Source: an uncultured Prevotella sp.
Lineage (GTDB): Bacteria > Bacteroidota > Bacteroidia > Bacteroidales > Bacteroidaceae
Direction of reading: 5' to 3'
Length of the DNA: 41,344 bases
Assembly: GCA_937877595.1 (NCBI GenBank)
Contig: CALFIY010000049.1
Coordinates: 1 to 41,344, forward strand
Shown one piece after another: positions 8,226 through 15,821 of the stretch. Below the pieces are notes generated by a model that made no database searches, was not told where the DNA came from, and saw nothing but the letters and a program-made list of their open reading frames with translations. The translations under genes and the position numbers were made by a program. The stretch's first letter is position 1, and each line of letters starts with the position of its first letter.

Positions 8226-10061
8226 TTATTCGCTTTTTTGGCTGTGGAAATGACTATATACTGTTTTGGCTTTCGCTGCACCTATTACTGCCGCAAGTTG
8301 CTCAGTATCAGCATCTTTCAGACGGCTAACGCTCTTAAAGGCTTTAAGCATGGCGTCGCGCGAAGCAGGCCCGATGCCTTTAATATTGTCCAATTCGCTG
8401 TGTATCTGATGTTTAGAACGCTTATCGCGGTGAAACGTGATGGCAAAACGATGCACCTCGTCCTGCAGATGAGTGAGAGCACGGAAGAGTTCGCTTTCTG
8501 TCTTCATTCCTATCACCCTTGGAGGAAATCCGTAGAGCAGTTCGTTGGTGCGATGCCTGTTGTCCTTGGACAGTCCCGCTATGGGGATATCAAGATGCAG
8601 TTCGTCCTGGACAGCCTTGCGTATTACCTCCATCTGCCCACGTCCTCCGTCTGCCACGATGAGGTCGGGCAGGGGCTGCTGCTCTTCCAGCAGACGGCGG
8701 TAGCGCCGATAGACCACCTCGTGCATCGAGGCATAATCGTCAGGACCCTCTACAGTTTTGATATTATACTTGCGATAATCCTGCTTTGAGGGCTTTAGTT
8801 TCTTGAAAACTACGCAGGCTGCAACAGCATCGCTTCCCGAGATATTAGAGTTGTCAAAACACTCTATATGATAGGGCATTTTCTGCAGGTGAAGCAGGTC
8901 CTGCAACTCCTTCATCAAACGTACCTGTTTCTGCTCAGGATTAAGTTTTTCGGCCTGCTTTAGCCGGTCGAAACGATACTGTTTTCCGTTCATCAGCGAC
9001 AGTTCGAGCAGTATCTTCTTGTCACCTCTCTGAGGAACAGTGAAGACTACTCCGTCAAGCGACATTCCCACTTCGTAAGGCACTATTATCTCACGCGCCT
9101 TGCTGTCAAATCGCTGGCGCATCTCGACAATGGCCAGTTGCAGAAGTTCCTCGTCCGTCTCGTCAAGACGCTTCTTATATTCAAACGTAAAACTCTGGTT
9201 TATCTGTCCGTTAGAGACATGAATATAGTTGACGAAGGCCACCTTCTCATCACTCGTTATGGTGACAACATCAACATTGTCGATGGTATGACTAACCACC
9301 TCGCTCTTTGCCACAAACTGTTCTACGAGAAGATAGCGTCTCTTCACTTCCTCTGCCTCCTCAAAGCGCAACTGCTCGGCCAGTTGGGCCATTTCAGAAC
9401 GCATGTCGGCAAGAACTTTGCGCGTGTTACCCTTCAGAATTTCGCGAGCCTGTTCGATACACTGCCTGTAGTCGTCGGCCGACTGCTTTCCAACACACGG
9501 GGCAGCGCATTTCTTTATATGGTATTCCAGACAGACATGGTATCTGCCTTCGGCAACTCCGTCAGCAGTCATCGGCTGGCGGCATGTACGCGGACGATAA
9601 AGTTTCTTAATCAGTTCGAGGACTGCATACATGGAAGAAATATGCGTGTATGGACCGTAGAAAACACCATATTTCTTATTAATATTCCGCGTATTGAAAA
9701 CGCGTGGAAAATCCTCTTTTGTGATGCAAATACTCGGGTAGGTCTTGCCGTCCTTCAGCAGTACATTGTATCGTGGATTGTATTTCTTGATAAGAGAGTT
9801 CTCGAGCAGCAAAGCATCTTCTTCTGTATTGACCACAGTATAACTGATATCGAAAATTTTAGATACCAGCACCTTCGTCTTAAACCTGTCTACTTCAGTG
9901 TGGAAATAGGAAGAAACTCTCGACTTCAAGTTCTTCGCCTTGCCAACGTAGATGATAGTTCCCTCAGCATCATAATACTGATAACTACCAGGCTTCTCTG
10001 GCATAGCGCTGACTATAGCCTTTAGTTTGCGCAGTCGCTCCTCGTTCTGCTCCTTTGTCAT
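8226..10061 (-). CDS. uvrC: Excinuclease ABC subunit C
   Basis: A 611-residue UvrC, the nuclease that makes both incisions beside UvrB-bound lesions in nucleotide excision repair. In order: the GIY-YIG nuclease (KPGSYQYYDAEGTIIYVGKAKNLKSR, about residues 20-95), the Cys-rich stretch CRQPMT...CLEYHIKKCAAPC, a UVR helix (ADMRSEMAQLAEQLRFEEAEEVKRR) that contacts UvrB, the RNase H-like domain with ECFDNSNISG and DLIVADGGRGQ, and C-terminal helix-hairpin-helix motifs (LDNIKGIGPASRDAMLKAF). No domain is missing. It follows apt, with a parS palindrome in the 23-base gap. Confidence 0.95.
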   Translation of the reverse strand: MTKEQNEERLRKLKAIVSAMPEKPGSYQYYDAEGTIIYVGKAKNLKSRVSSYFHTEVDRFKTKVLVSKIFDISYTVVNTEEDALLLENSLIKKYNPRYNVLLKDGKTYPSICITKEDFPRVFNTRNINKKYGVFYGPYTHISSMYAVLELIKKLYRPRTCRQPMTADGVAEGRYHVCLEYHIKKCAAPCVGKQSADDYRQCIEQAREILKGNTRKVLADMRSEMAQLAEQLRFEEAEEVKRRYLLVEQFVAKSEVVSHTIDNVDVVTITSDEKVAFVNYIHVSNGQINQSFTFEYKKRLDETDEELLQLAIVEMRQRFDSKAREIIVPYEVGMSLDGVVFTVPQRGDKKILLELSLMNGKQYRFDRLKQAEKLNPEQKQVRLMKELQDLLHLQKMPYHIECFDNSNISGSDAVAACVVFKKLKPSKQDYRKYNIKTVEGPDDYASMHEVVYRRYRRLLEEQQPLPDLIVADGGRGQMEVIRKAVQDELHLDIPIAGLSKDNRHRTNELLYGFPPRVIGMKTESELFRALTHLQDEVHRFAITFHRDKRSKHQIHSELDNIKGIGPASRDAMLKAFKSVSRLKDADTEQLAAVIGAAKAKTVYSHFHSQKSE

Positions 10062-10068
10062 TTATATA

Positions 10069-10084
10069 TGTTTCACGTGAAACA
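10069..10084. promoter_or_regulatory. parS centromere site 1 (ParB binding)
   Basis: TGTTTCACGTGAAACA is a perfect 16-bp palindrome identical to the bacterial chromosomal parS consensus TGTTNCACGTGAAACA. It sits in the short gap between the apt stop and the uvrC start. ParB loads here and helps segregate the origin region; parS sites are normally clustered close to oriC. Confidence 0.9.
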
Positions 10085-10615
10085 TTAAACAGTAATCAGT
10101 GTAGTTACCTCTGTCTCTTTATCAAAGACGTCACGTCCGTGGAGACCTTCGTCGGTAATCTCGATAAGGAAATTAACGAATATTCCTCGCGGATTAAACT
10201 TCTTTACAAGATTACATGCAGCCTTCATAGTTCCGCCTGTAGCAAGCAGGTCGTCATGGAGCAGCACTACATCTTTGTCATTGATGGCATCCTCATGTAT
10301 TTCAATCGTGTCGGTACCATACTCTTTCGAGTAACTTTCCTGAACAGTGGCAGCAGGAAGTTTTCCCGGTTTTCTGGCCAATACAACACCGGCTCCGAGT
10401 TTCACAGCAAGAGCAGAAGCCATAACAAATCCTCGACTTTCAATTCCTACTATCTTTGTTATACCCTTGTTTTTGTATATTTCATAAAGTTCATCAACTA
10501 TTATCTGCAAACAAGCAGGGTTCTTAAAAAGCGTGGTTACATCACGAAAATTGATACCTTTCTGTGGAAAATCAGGGATACACCTCAGATTTGCCATAAG
10601 AGTCTTATTGTTCAT
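10085..10615 (-). CDS. apt: Adenine phosphoribosyltransferase
   Basis: A 176-residue type I phosphoribosyltransferase that converts adenine plus PRPP to AMP (purine salvage, cytoplasm). It shows the APT start IPDFPQKGINFRDVTTLFKNP, the base-binding GIESRGFVMASALAVKLGAGVVLARKPGKLP, and the PRPP-binding motif VVLLHDDLLATGGTM. The length is normal. It lies between mnmG and uvrC in a tight leftward run and is flanked on both sides by a parS palindrome. Confidence 0.94.
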   Translation of the reverse strand: MNNKTLMANLRCIPDFPQKGINFRDVTTLFKNPACLQIIVDELYEIYKNKGITKIVGIESRGFVMASALAVKLGAGVVLARKPGKLPAATVQESYSKEYGTDTIEIHEDAINDKDVVLLHDDLLATGGTMKAACNLVKKFNPRGIFVNFLIEITDEGLHGRDVFDKETEVTTLITV

Positions 10616-10657
10616 AGTTTTAATATAATAAATATTTTGTTATGCAATAATATAAAA

Positions 10658-10673
10658 TGTTTCACGTGAAACT
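10658..10673. promoter_or_regulatory. parS centromere site 2 (ParB binding)
   Basis: TGTTTCACGTGAAACT has 15 of 16 matches to the parS consensus, with the inner 14 bases a perfect palindrome. It lies in the mnmG-apt gap and touches the mnmG stop codon. It is the second parS site within 590 bases. Confidence 0.87.
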
Positions 10674-12565
10674 TATCGTCCTAACAGTACCAGCATGGCG
10701 TTAATGTCGCTTGGTGAAACACCAGGAATTCTACTGGCCTGCGCCAATGTTACGGGTTGGATTTTCTGAAGTTTCTGGCGAGCCTCTGTAGATATCACCG
10801 TAAGGGTAGGGTAGTCGAAACGATTTGCTATACGAATATTTTCAAGGCGGCGCATCTTTTCCGCAGCCTGACGTTCACGCTCAATATATCCTTTGTACTT
10901 TACACGTATCTCCGTTGCCTCGGTGATTTCTTCCTTTCTATTGGGGATACTGTCAATAATATTCTTGAGTTCAGGAATAAACTGAAGCAGACTATTTAGA
11001 GTTATTTCCGGTCGTGCCAGCAGGTCGCAGAGTTTACATCCATACTCCAGAGACTTCGAGCCAATCCTGCTTAGCGAGTCATTCACAGCGCGCGGCTTAA
11101 TAGGAAATTTGCTACAGAATTCCTCCAAACGTTGTATTTCCGCTTGTTTCTCTTTCCACCATTTTATACGCTTCGTATCGGCAAGTCCTATATTATAAGA
11201 CTTCTCCGTCAGACGTGCGTCGGCATCATCCTGACGCAACAGAATTCTGTATTCTGCCCTGCTGGTAAACATACGATACGGCTCATCGACACCCTTCGTC
11301 ACCAGGTCGTCTATCAGTACACCTATATAAGCCTCGTCTCTCTGCAGGATAAAACTGTCGTTTTTCCCATTTCCACCAGCCTTAAGCGCTGCATTTATAC
11401 CTGCAATAATTCCCTGTCCTGCTGCTTCTTCATATCCTGTCGTTCCGTTTACCTGTCCTGCAAAGTACAGTCCGTCTATAATCTTCGATTCCAGCGAATG
11501 TGTGAGTTGCGTGGGGTCGAAGAAATCATATTCTATGGCATATCCAGGACGATAAACCTTCACATTCCTCAACGCAGGTATTTTCTTCAATGCTTCAATC
11601 TGCGCCTCTATAGGCAGAGAAGAAGAAAAGCCGTTAAGGTACATCTCGTTTGTATCAGTACCCTCAGGCTCAAGGAACAGCAGGTGTTTGTCGCGGTCGG
11701 CAAAAGTTACGAGTTTCGTTTCTATCGAAGGACAATAGCGTGGACCGATGCTCTTTATCTGTCCGTTGTAAAGCGGTGAGTCAGAGAGCGAATCGCGCAG
11801 CACCTGATGCACATCCATATTGGTATAGCACACCCAGCAAGGCAGTTGCTCCAAAGGTCTGCGCACGTCAAGAAAAGAGAACTGATAGTAGTCTGTCTCT
11901 CCATCTTGTCGTTCCATTTCACCGAAGTCAACGCTACGCTTGTCTATTCTTACTGGCGTACCTGTCTTCATTCTTGCCGAACGAATGCCATGCCTGGTGA
12001 TACTTTCCGTCAGGTTTTCTGCTGCCGGCTCTGCTATACGTCCGCCAGCCACCATGCGACGTCCCACATGCATCATACCATTAAGGAAAGTTCCTGCCGT
12101 TATTATCACCGCACGTGCCTTGATTTCCACACCCCAGATGGTAATTATGCCGGCAATCGTTTTTTTTCCGTCATTTTCCTCCACAATTATCTCCGAAGCC
12201 TGGTCTTGCCATATATCGAGATTTGGCGTTTCATCCAGCACTGAGCGCCATTTCCATATAAATTTACCCCTGTCGCACTGCGATCGTGGGCTCCAAACGG
12301 CAGGGCCTTTACTACGATTCAACATTCTGAACTGTATGGCAGTAGCATCGGTCACGATTCCCATGTTACCGCCCATCGCATCTATCTCACGCACTATCTG
12401 CCCCTTTGCTATACCGCCTACAGCAGGATTGCACGACATTTGCGCCACCTTGTTCATATCCATGGTAACAAGCAGCGTACGCGCACCCATATTGGCAGCA
12501 GCAGTTGCAGCCTCGCAGCCGGCATGGCCTGCACCTACCACAAGAACATCATAATGCAGCGTCAT
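10673..12565 (-). CDS. mnmG: tRNA uridine-5-carboxymethylaminomethyl modification enzyme MnmG (GidA)
   Basis: A 630-residue FAD protein that works with MnmE to put the carboxymethylaminomethyl group on wobble uridine 34 of certain tRNAs. The N-terminal dinucleotide fold (VVGAGHAGCEAATAAANMGARTLL), CNPAVGGIAKGQIVREIDAMGG, the PRYCPSIETK block, the second FAD-contact region GLYFAGQVNGTTGYEEAAGQG and the C-terminal helical domain ending IPGVSPSDINAMLVLLGR are all present. mnmG lies beside the replication origin in many bacteria, which agrees with the neighbouring parS sites and DnaA boxes. It starts 19 bases after nadA. Confidence 0.96.
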   Translation of the reverse strand: MTLHYDVLVVGAGHAGCEAATAAANMGARTLLVTMDMNKVAQMSCNPAVGGIAKGQIVREIDAMGGNMGIVTDATAIQFRMLNRSKGPAVWSPRSQCDRGKFIWKWRSVLDETPNLDIWQDQASEIIVEENDGKKTIAGIITIWGVEIKARAVIITAGTFLNGMMHVGRRMVAGGRIAEPAAENLTESITRHGIRSARMKTGTPVRIDKRSVDFGEMERQDGETDYYQFSFLDVRRPLEQLPCWVCYTNMDVHQVLRDSLSDSPLYNGQIKSIGPRYCPSIETKLVTFADRDKHLLFLEPEGTDTNEMYLNGFSSSLPIEAQIEALKKIPALRNVKVYRPGYAIEYDFFDPTQLTHSLESKIIDGLYFAGQVNGTTGYEEAAGQGIIAGINAALKAGGNGKNDSFILQRDEAYIGVLIDDLVTKGVDEPYRMFTSRAEYRILLRQDDADARLTEKSYNIGLADTKRIKWWKEKQAEIQRLEEFCSKFPIKPRAVNDSLSRIGSKSLEYGCKLCDLLARPEITLNSLLQFIPELKNIIDSIPNRKEEITEATEIRVKYKGYIERERQAAEKMRRLENIRIANRFDYPTLTVISTEARQKLQKIQPVTLAQASRIPGVSPSDINAMLVLLGR

Positions 12566-12584
12566 ACATAAGAAAAATTTTTCT

Positions 12585-13580
12585 TCAACTGAGTTCCAAC
12601 ATTCTTTCTATAGGCTTCACAGCCTGACGAGCCACTTCAGCGTCAACATCTACCATAGGCCATTCATAGCACAGTGTGTTGTATATTTTCTGCAGTGTGT
12701 TCATCTTCATATATTGACACTCATTGCACGAACAACCTACAGAACCCTCGCTGACTTCGGGCGGAACAGGATAGAACTGCGTTTCAGGACACTGGCGCTG
12801 CATCTCATGTAGAATACCAGCCTCTGTAGCCACAATGTATTCTTCTTCCGGATGTTCCACAGCATATTTCAGCAGTACCGCCGTCGAGCCTACAATGTCG
12901 GCTACTGCCAGCACAGGACCCTTACATTCCGGATGCGCCAGCACCTTAGCCTTGGGATGCTGCTCTTTCAGCGTTGCTATCTCAGCCACCGAGAAACGCT
13001 CATGCACATGACATCCTCCATTCCACAGCAGCATCTTACGTCCTGTTATCTCGTTGATATACGAACCAAGGTTGTAATCGGGACCAAAAATCAGTTTAGC
13101 ATCATGTGGAAATGAATCCACTATCTTCTTTGCATTTCCTGATGTCACTACAACATCGGTCAGCGCCTTCACAGCAGCCGTCGTATTTACATACGACACT
13201 ACCTGATATCCAGGATGCTCATCACGATATTTCCGCAAGTCTTCAGCATTACAACTATCGGCAAGCGAACATCCGGCATTAAGGTCCGGACAGAGTACCA
13301 ATTTCTCTGGCGACAGTATCTTACATGTCTCTGCCATGAAGTGCACTCCACACATAACTATTATATCAGCATCCGTCTCTGCAGCCTTACGCGCCAGAGC
13401 AAGCGAGTCACCTATGAAGTCGGCCACCTCCTGTATCTCTCCCACAGTATAGTAGTGAGCCAGTATGACAGCATTCTTTTCCTTTGCCAGTCGCCGTATC
13501 TCCTTCTTCAGGTCTATCGTCTCTGCTACTGGTTCGTCAATATAACCCTGCTCCAGCCACGAAGTTTTCAACAATGCCAT
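12585..13580 (-). CDS. nadA: Quinolinate synthase A
   Basis: A 331-residue [4Fe-4S] enzyme that condenses iminoaspartate with dihydroxyacetone phosphate to make quinolinate, the NAD precursor. The three cluster ligands are recognisable: C77 in IIVMCGVHFMAET, C190 in LLWNGGCHVHE, and C288 in GCSCNECQYMKMNTL. The substrate-binding motifs AHYYTVGEIQEVADFIGDS and GPDYNLGSYI are also present. It is the first gene of the leftward nadA-mnmG-apt-uvrC run, and its 5' end borders the candidate origin. The next pathway enzyme, nadC, is in a separate operon 16 kb away; nadB is not in the window. Confidence 0.95.
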   Translation of the reverse strand: MALLKTSWLEQGYIDEPVAETIDLKKEIRRLAKEKNAVILAHYYTVGEIQEVADFIGDSLALARKAAETDADIIVMCGVHFMAETCKILSPEKLVLCPDLNAGCSLADSCNAEDLRKYRDEHPGYQVVSYVNTTAAVKALTDVVVTSGNAKKIVDSFPHDAKLIFGPDYNLGSYINEITGRKMLLWNGGCHVHERFSVAEIATLKEQHPKAKVLAHPECKGPVLAVADIVGSTAVLLKYAVEHPEEEYIVATEAGILHEMQRQCPETQFYPVPPEVSEGSVGCSCNECQYMKMNTLQKIYNTLCYEWPMVDVDAEVARQAVKPIERMLELS

Positions 13581-13981
13581 AATAATATTATTTTTATTAT
13601 TTTTCTTTTTAAAATAAAATATGTTTATGATGATGGTGTGTGTAAAAGGTTAATAACTTTATATGTTTTTTCTTGGTATTTTTTTTATAAACTATGAAAA
13701 ACGAGTTATCAACATACGTGTTCAATTATTATATTTTGATTTTTAGCGTGATACGTCAGTTATCAACACTTCTCAATTTCGGTGCAAATTTAATAAGTTT
13801 ATATTTTTTTCCTGCTAAAAACAGTTGAAAAGTGTCTGTTAAGCCCCCTTATTTATCCTCACTTTCCACACGGTTCATTTTTTTCCAGTTTTCAATCCGT
13901 GGTTATGAAAAGTTATCCACACTTTTTCCCACGGTTATTAACAGATGGTATTGGAAAAATATATAATTTTCAATATTTTTT
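13581..13981. other. Candidate chromosomal replication origin (oriC): AT-rich DnaA-box region
   Basis: About 400 bases without a gene, very AT-rich. Five 9-mers resembling the DnaA box TTATCCACA all point the same way: TTATCAACA (13706-13714), TTATCAACA (13760-13768), TTATCCTCA (13853-13861), a perfect TTATCCACA (13913-13921) and TTATTAACA (13935-13943). Directly after the last one is a run of nearly pure A/T (about 13950-13985), suitable as an unwinding element. Context supports an origin: mnmG is 1 kb away and two parS sites are 3-4 kb away. I saw no promoter for nadA of the clear TAnnTTTG form here. dnaA itself is not in the window, which is common in Bacteroidota. Confidence 0.72.
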
Positions 13982-15028
13982 TTACCTCTTTTTAGAGTAT
14001 GTTCTGTTCTTATTACCGCCATGCGCATTCAAATAACCAAACTCAGTAAGTTGGCGCAGGTAACGTTTGGCAGTGGTGAGATTAAACCCAAAATGATTTA
14101 CAATGTCTTCCGTTGTTATTTGGTCTTTATCGTCCACAAATACTAAAATATCGACCATTTTCTCAGCCATAGAAGGCTTTATCGACCATTTATCGACCAT
14201 TTTCTGCCTTATTTGGTCTTTATCGACCATTTCTGTCTGCACTGATTTTAAGAATTGGTCGATATCTGCTTGCAGATGTTGACAATGTAATTTGGTCATG
14301 CAATCAAGGAAAATGTCAATATTTTCCTGTTCGCGAGTGTCTATCAGCGCCTGAATGTATTCTGCCTTGTCCTCTTTAAGCACTTTTGTCGGCAGAACAC
14401 CAAATTCCCATTGTAACAGATTCATCAGTAGCCTACAGGTACGTCCATTCCCGTCAGCCCAAGGATGAATAGTTACCAGTTCATAATGCGCCCAGAAACT
14501 CAGTTCATAGACAGCAGCCGCATCAGCCGTTTCAATAGCCTTACGTCTACGATTCAGTTCCTCGCAGAACGCCGCCAGATGTGACGGCACCTTCTGAAAA
14601 GCCATATATGATTTTCCTCCAGTTCCAGCCGTCACGTTCAGTTTCCGCAGTTCACCCTTTGCTGCAGAAAAATCGCCGCCTATAGAGTGGTATTCACTTC
14701 CTGTCCGTGCCATCACTTTCGATGCCAACAGGATGAGCCAATCCACCGTGATAGGTTCATGCCGTCTAATCCACTCACGCCCATAATCGTAGGCTATCTT
14801 TAGGTCGAGGTTCATCATCTGCTCCAATATTGTGCGCTTACTGCTGGTGATACCCTCATCAAACAGCAGTTGTGCCTCCACCTCCGTCACCGTCGAGCCC
14901 TCAATAGCCGTCGAATGCGTAATGATAGAGTACAAATAAAACTTCTCGAAGTCTATCTGGTCCGATATCGCCAGTTCTTTATGTTGCTGGAGCAATCGCA
15001 GTAATTTGTCTTTATTCTCCTGTTTCAT
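13982..15028 (-). CDS. Fic family protein (putative AMP-transferase) with C-terminal winged helix
   Basis: A 348-residue Fic protein, probably moving AMP (or another nucleotide part) onto a target protein. The core motif HPWADGNGRTCR matches HPFx(D/E)GNGRxxR, with the catalytic His present. Near the N-terminus STAIEGS fits the inhibitory-helix motif (S/T)xxxE(G/N), so it should be a self-inhibited class II Fic. The C-terminus (ITTEDIVNHFGFNLTTAKRYLRQLTEFGYL) is a winged helix, as in many stand-alone Fic regulators. Between them is an internally repeated linker (MVDKDQIRQKMVDK...EKMVD...DDKDQI) encoded by DNA direct repeats. No antitoxin partner gene is adjacent. It lies immediately beside the candidate origin. 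Confidence 0.88.
   Translation of the reverse strand: MKQENKDKLLRLLQQHKELAISDQIDFEKFYLYSIITHSTAIEGSTVTEVEAQLLFDEGITSSKRTILEQMMNLDLKIAYDYGREWIRRHEPITVDWLILLASKVMARTGSEYHSIGGDFSAAKGELRKLNVTAGTGGKSYMAFQKVPSHLAAFCEELNRRRKAIETADAAAVYELSFWAHYELVTIHPWADGNGRTCRLLMNLLQWEFGVLPTKVLKEDKAEYIQALIDTREQENIDIFLDCMTKLHCQHLQADIDQFLKSVQTEMVDKDQIRQKMVDKWSIKPSMAEKMVDILVFVDDKDQITTEDIVNHFGFNLTTAKRYLRQLTEFGYLNAHGGNKNRTYSKKR
14116..14235 (-). repeat. Direct repeats inside the Fic gene linker
   Basis: A 17-base identical repeat (TTATTTGGTCTTTATCG on the plus strand) occurs at 14116-14132 and 14209-14225, exactly 93 bases (31 codons) apart. Four copies of TATCGACCATT lie between about 14149 and 14233. They encode the repeated KMVD and DKDQI units. 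Recombination between the 17-mers would delete 31 residues in frame. Confidence 0.75.
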
Positions 15029-15123
15029 ATCTCGTATTCCTTTGTCTCTATAACGTTTTTGTCTCCGGCTTTGTTACTTTCAACCTAATCGCCACCATTT
15101 TTTTGTTGTCACAGCAGTAACCG

Positions 15124-15131
15124 CAAATATA
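15124..15131 (-). promoter_or_regulatory. Predicted -7 box for the Fic gene
   Basis: Minus-strand TATATTTG is a perfect TAnnTTTG -7 box about 95 bases upstream of the Fic start. No convincing -33 TTTG is seen, so confidence is moderate. Confidence 0.4.
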
Positions 15132-15217
15132 TATATTATTTTTTGAAAATAGCCGAGAATGGGTAAAAACTTGAATTTTTATTTTTTGCTTTGTATTTTG
15201 CTGAAATTGGCTTTGAT

Positions 15218-15250
15218 TTTGCTCTGTATTTCTATTATTTTGTACATTTG
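15218..15250 (+). promoter_or_regulatory. Predicted promoter of the TrmH-family methyltransferase gene
   Basis: TTTG (15218-15221), 21 bases, then TACATTTG (15243-15250), a perfect Bacteroidota -7 box. It lies inside a longer open reading frame beginning at 15159. This argues that the hydrophobic N-terminal extension of that frame is not translated and that the gene begins at 15276 or 15282. Confidence 0.6.
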
Positions 15251-15275
15251 CTGGTGTTATGGCAAAGCGTGGAAT

Positions 15276-15821
15276 ATGACTATGAGGAAGGTAAGGACAG
15301 TGGAGATGAAGCGGCTCACGGTGGAGGAGTATCGCGAGGCTGAGAAACTGCCGCTTGTGGTGGTGATGGACGATGTGCGCTCGATGTACAACATTGGCAG
15401 CGTGTTTCGCACGGCGGATGCTTTCCGTGTTGAGGCTGTCTATCTGTGCGGCATCTGTCAGGTTCCGCCGTCGACGGAGATACACAAGACGGCACTCGGA
15501 GCCGAGGAGAGCGTCAGTTGGCGCTATTTTGCCACTGCGCTGGAGGCTGTGGAGGATTTGAAGAAATCGGGCTACGAAGTTTACTCGGTGGAGCAGGTGG
15601 AGCATAGCACGCGCCTGCATCGTTTCAAGGCACAGCAGGGCAGGCGCTATGCCATCGTGATGGGCAACGAAGTGAAGGGCGTGCATCAGGAAGTGGTTGA
15701 CGCGAGCGACGGATGTCTTGAGATACCGCAGTTGGGCACCAAACACTCCATGAACGTGGCTGTTACGGCAGGCATCGTGATTTACCGCTTTGCCGAACAA
15801 CTCATGCTACAGTCTTATTAG
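15276..15821 (+). CDS. TrmH/SpoU family RNA 2'-O-methyltransferase
   Basis: A SPOUT-fold methyltransferase that transfers a methyl group from S-adenosylmethionine to ribose 2'-OH of tRNA or rRNA; the target base cannot be told from sequence. SpoU motif 1 is LPLVVVMDDVRSMYNIGSVFRTADAF, motif 2 is YAIVMGNEVKGV and motif 3 is LEIPQLGTKHSMNVAVTAGIVIY, all complete. At about 181 residues it is the short, single-domain Bacteroidota type. The frame is open upstream to 15159, but that part encodes a Leu/Ile-rich stretch that overlaps the promoter, so I start it at MTMRKVRTVEMKRL. Its 3' end overlaps the 3' end of the convergent protease gene by 15 bases. Confidence 0.9.
   Translation: MTMRKVRTVEMKRLTVEEYREAEKLPLVVVMDDVRSMYNIGSVFRTADAFRVEAVYLCGICQVPPSTEIHKTALGAEESVSWRYFATALEAVEDLKKSGYEVYSVEQVEHSTRLHRFKAQQGRRYAIVMGNEVKGVHQEVVDASDGCLEIPQLGTKHSMNVAVTAGIVIYRFAEQLMLQSY

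Noticed and set aside
15048..15800. Minus-strand open frame of 250 codons opposite the TrmH-family gene
   Set aside because: His/Arg-rich antisense shadow; the plus strand has all three SpoU motifs.
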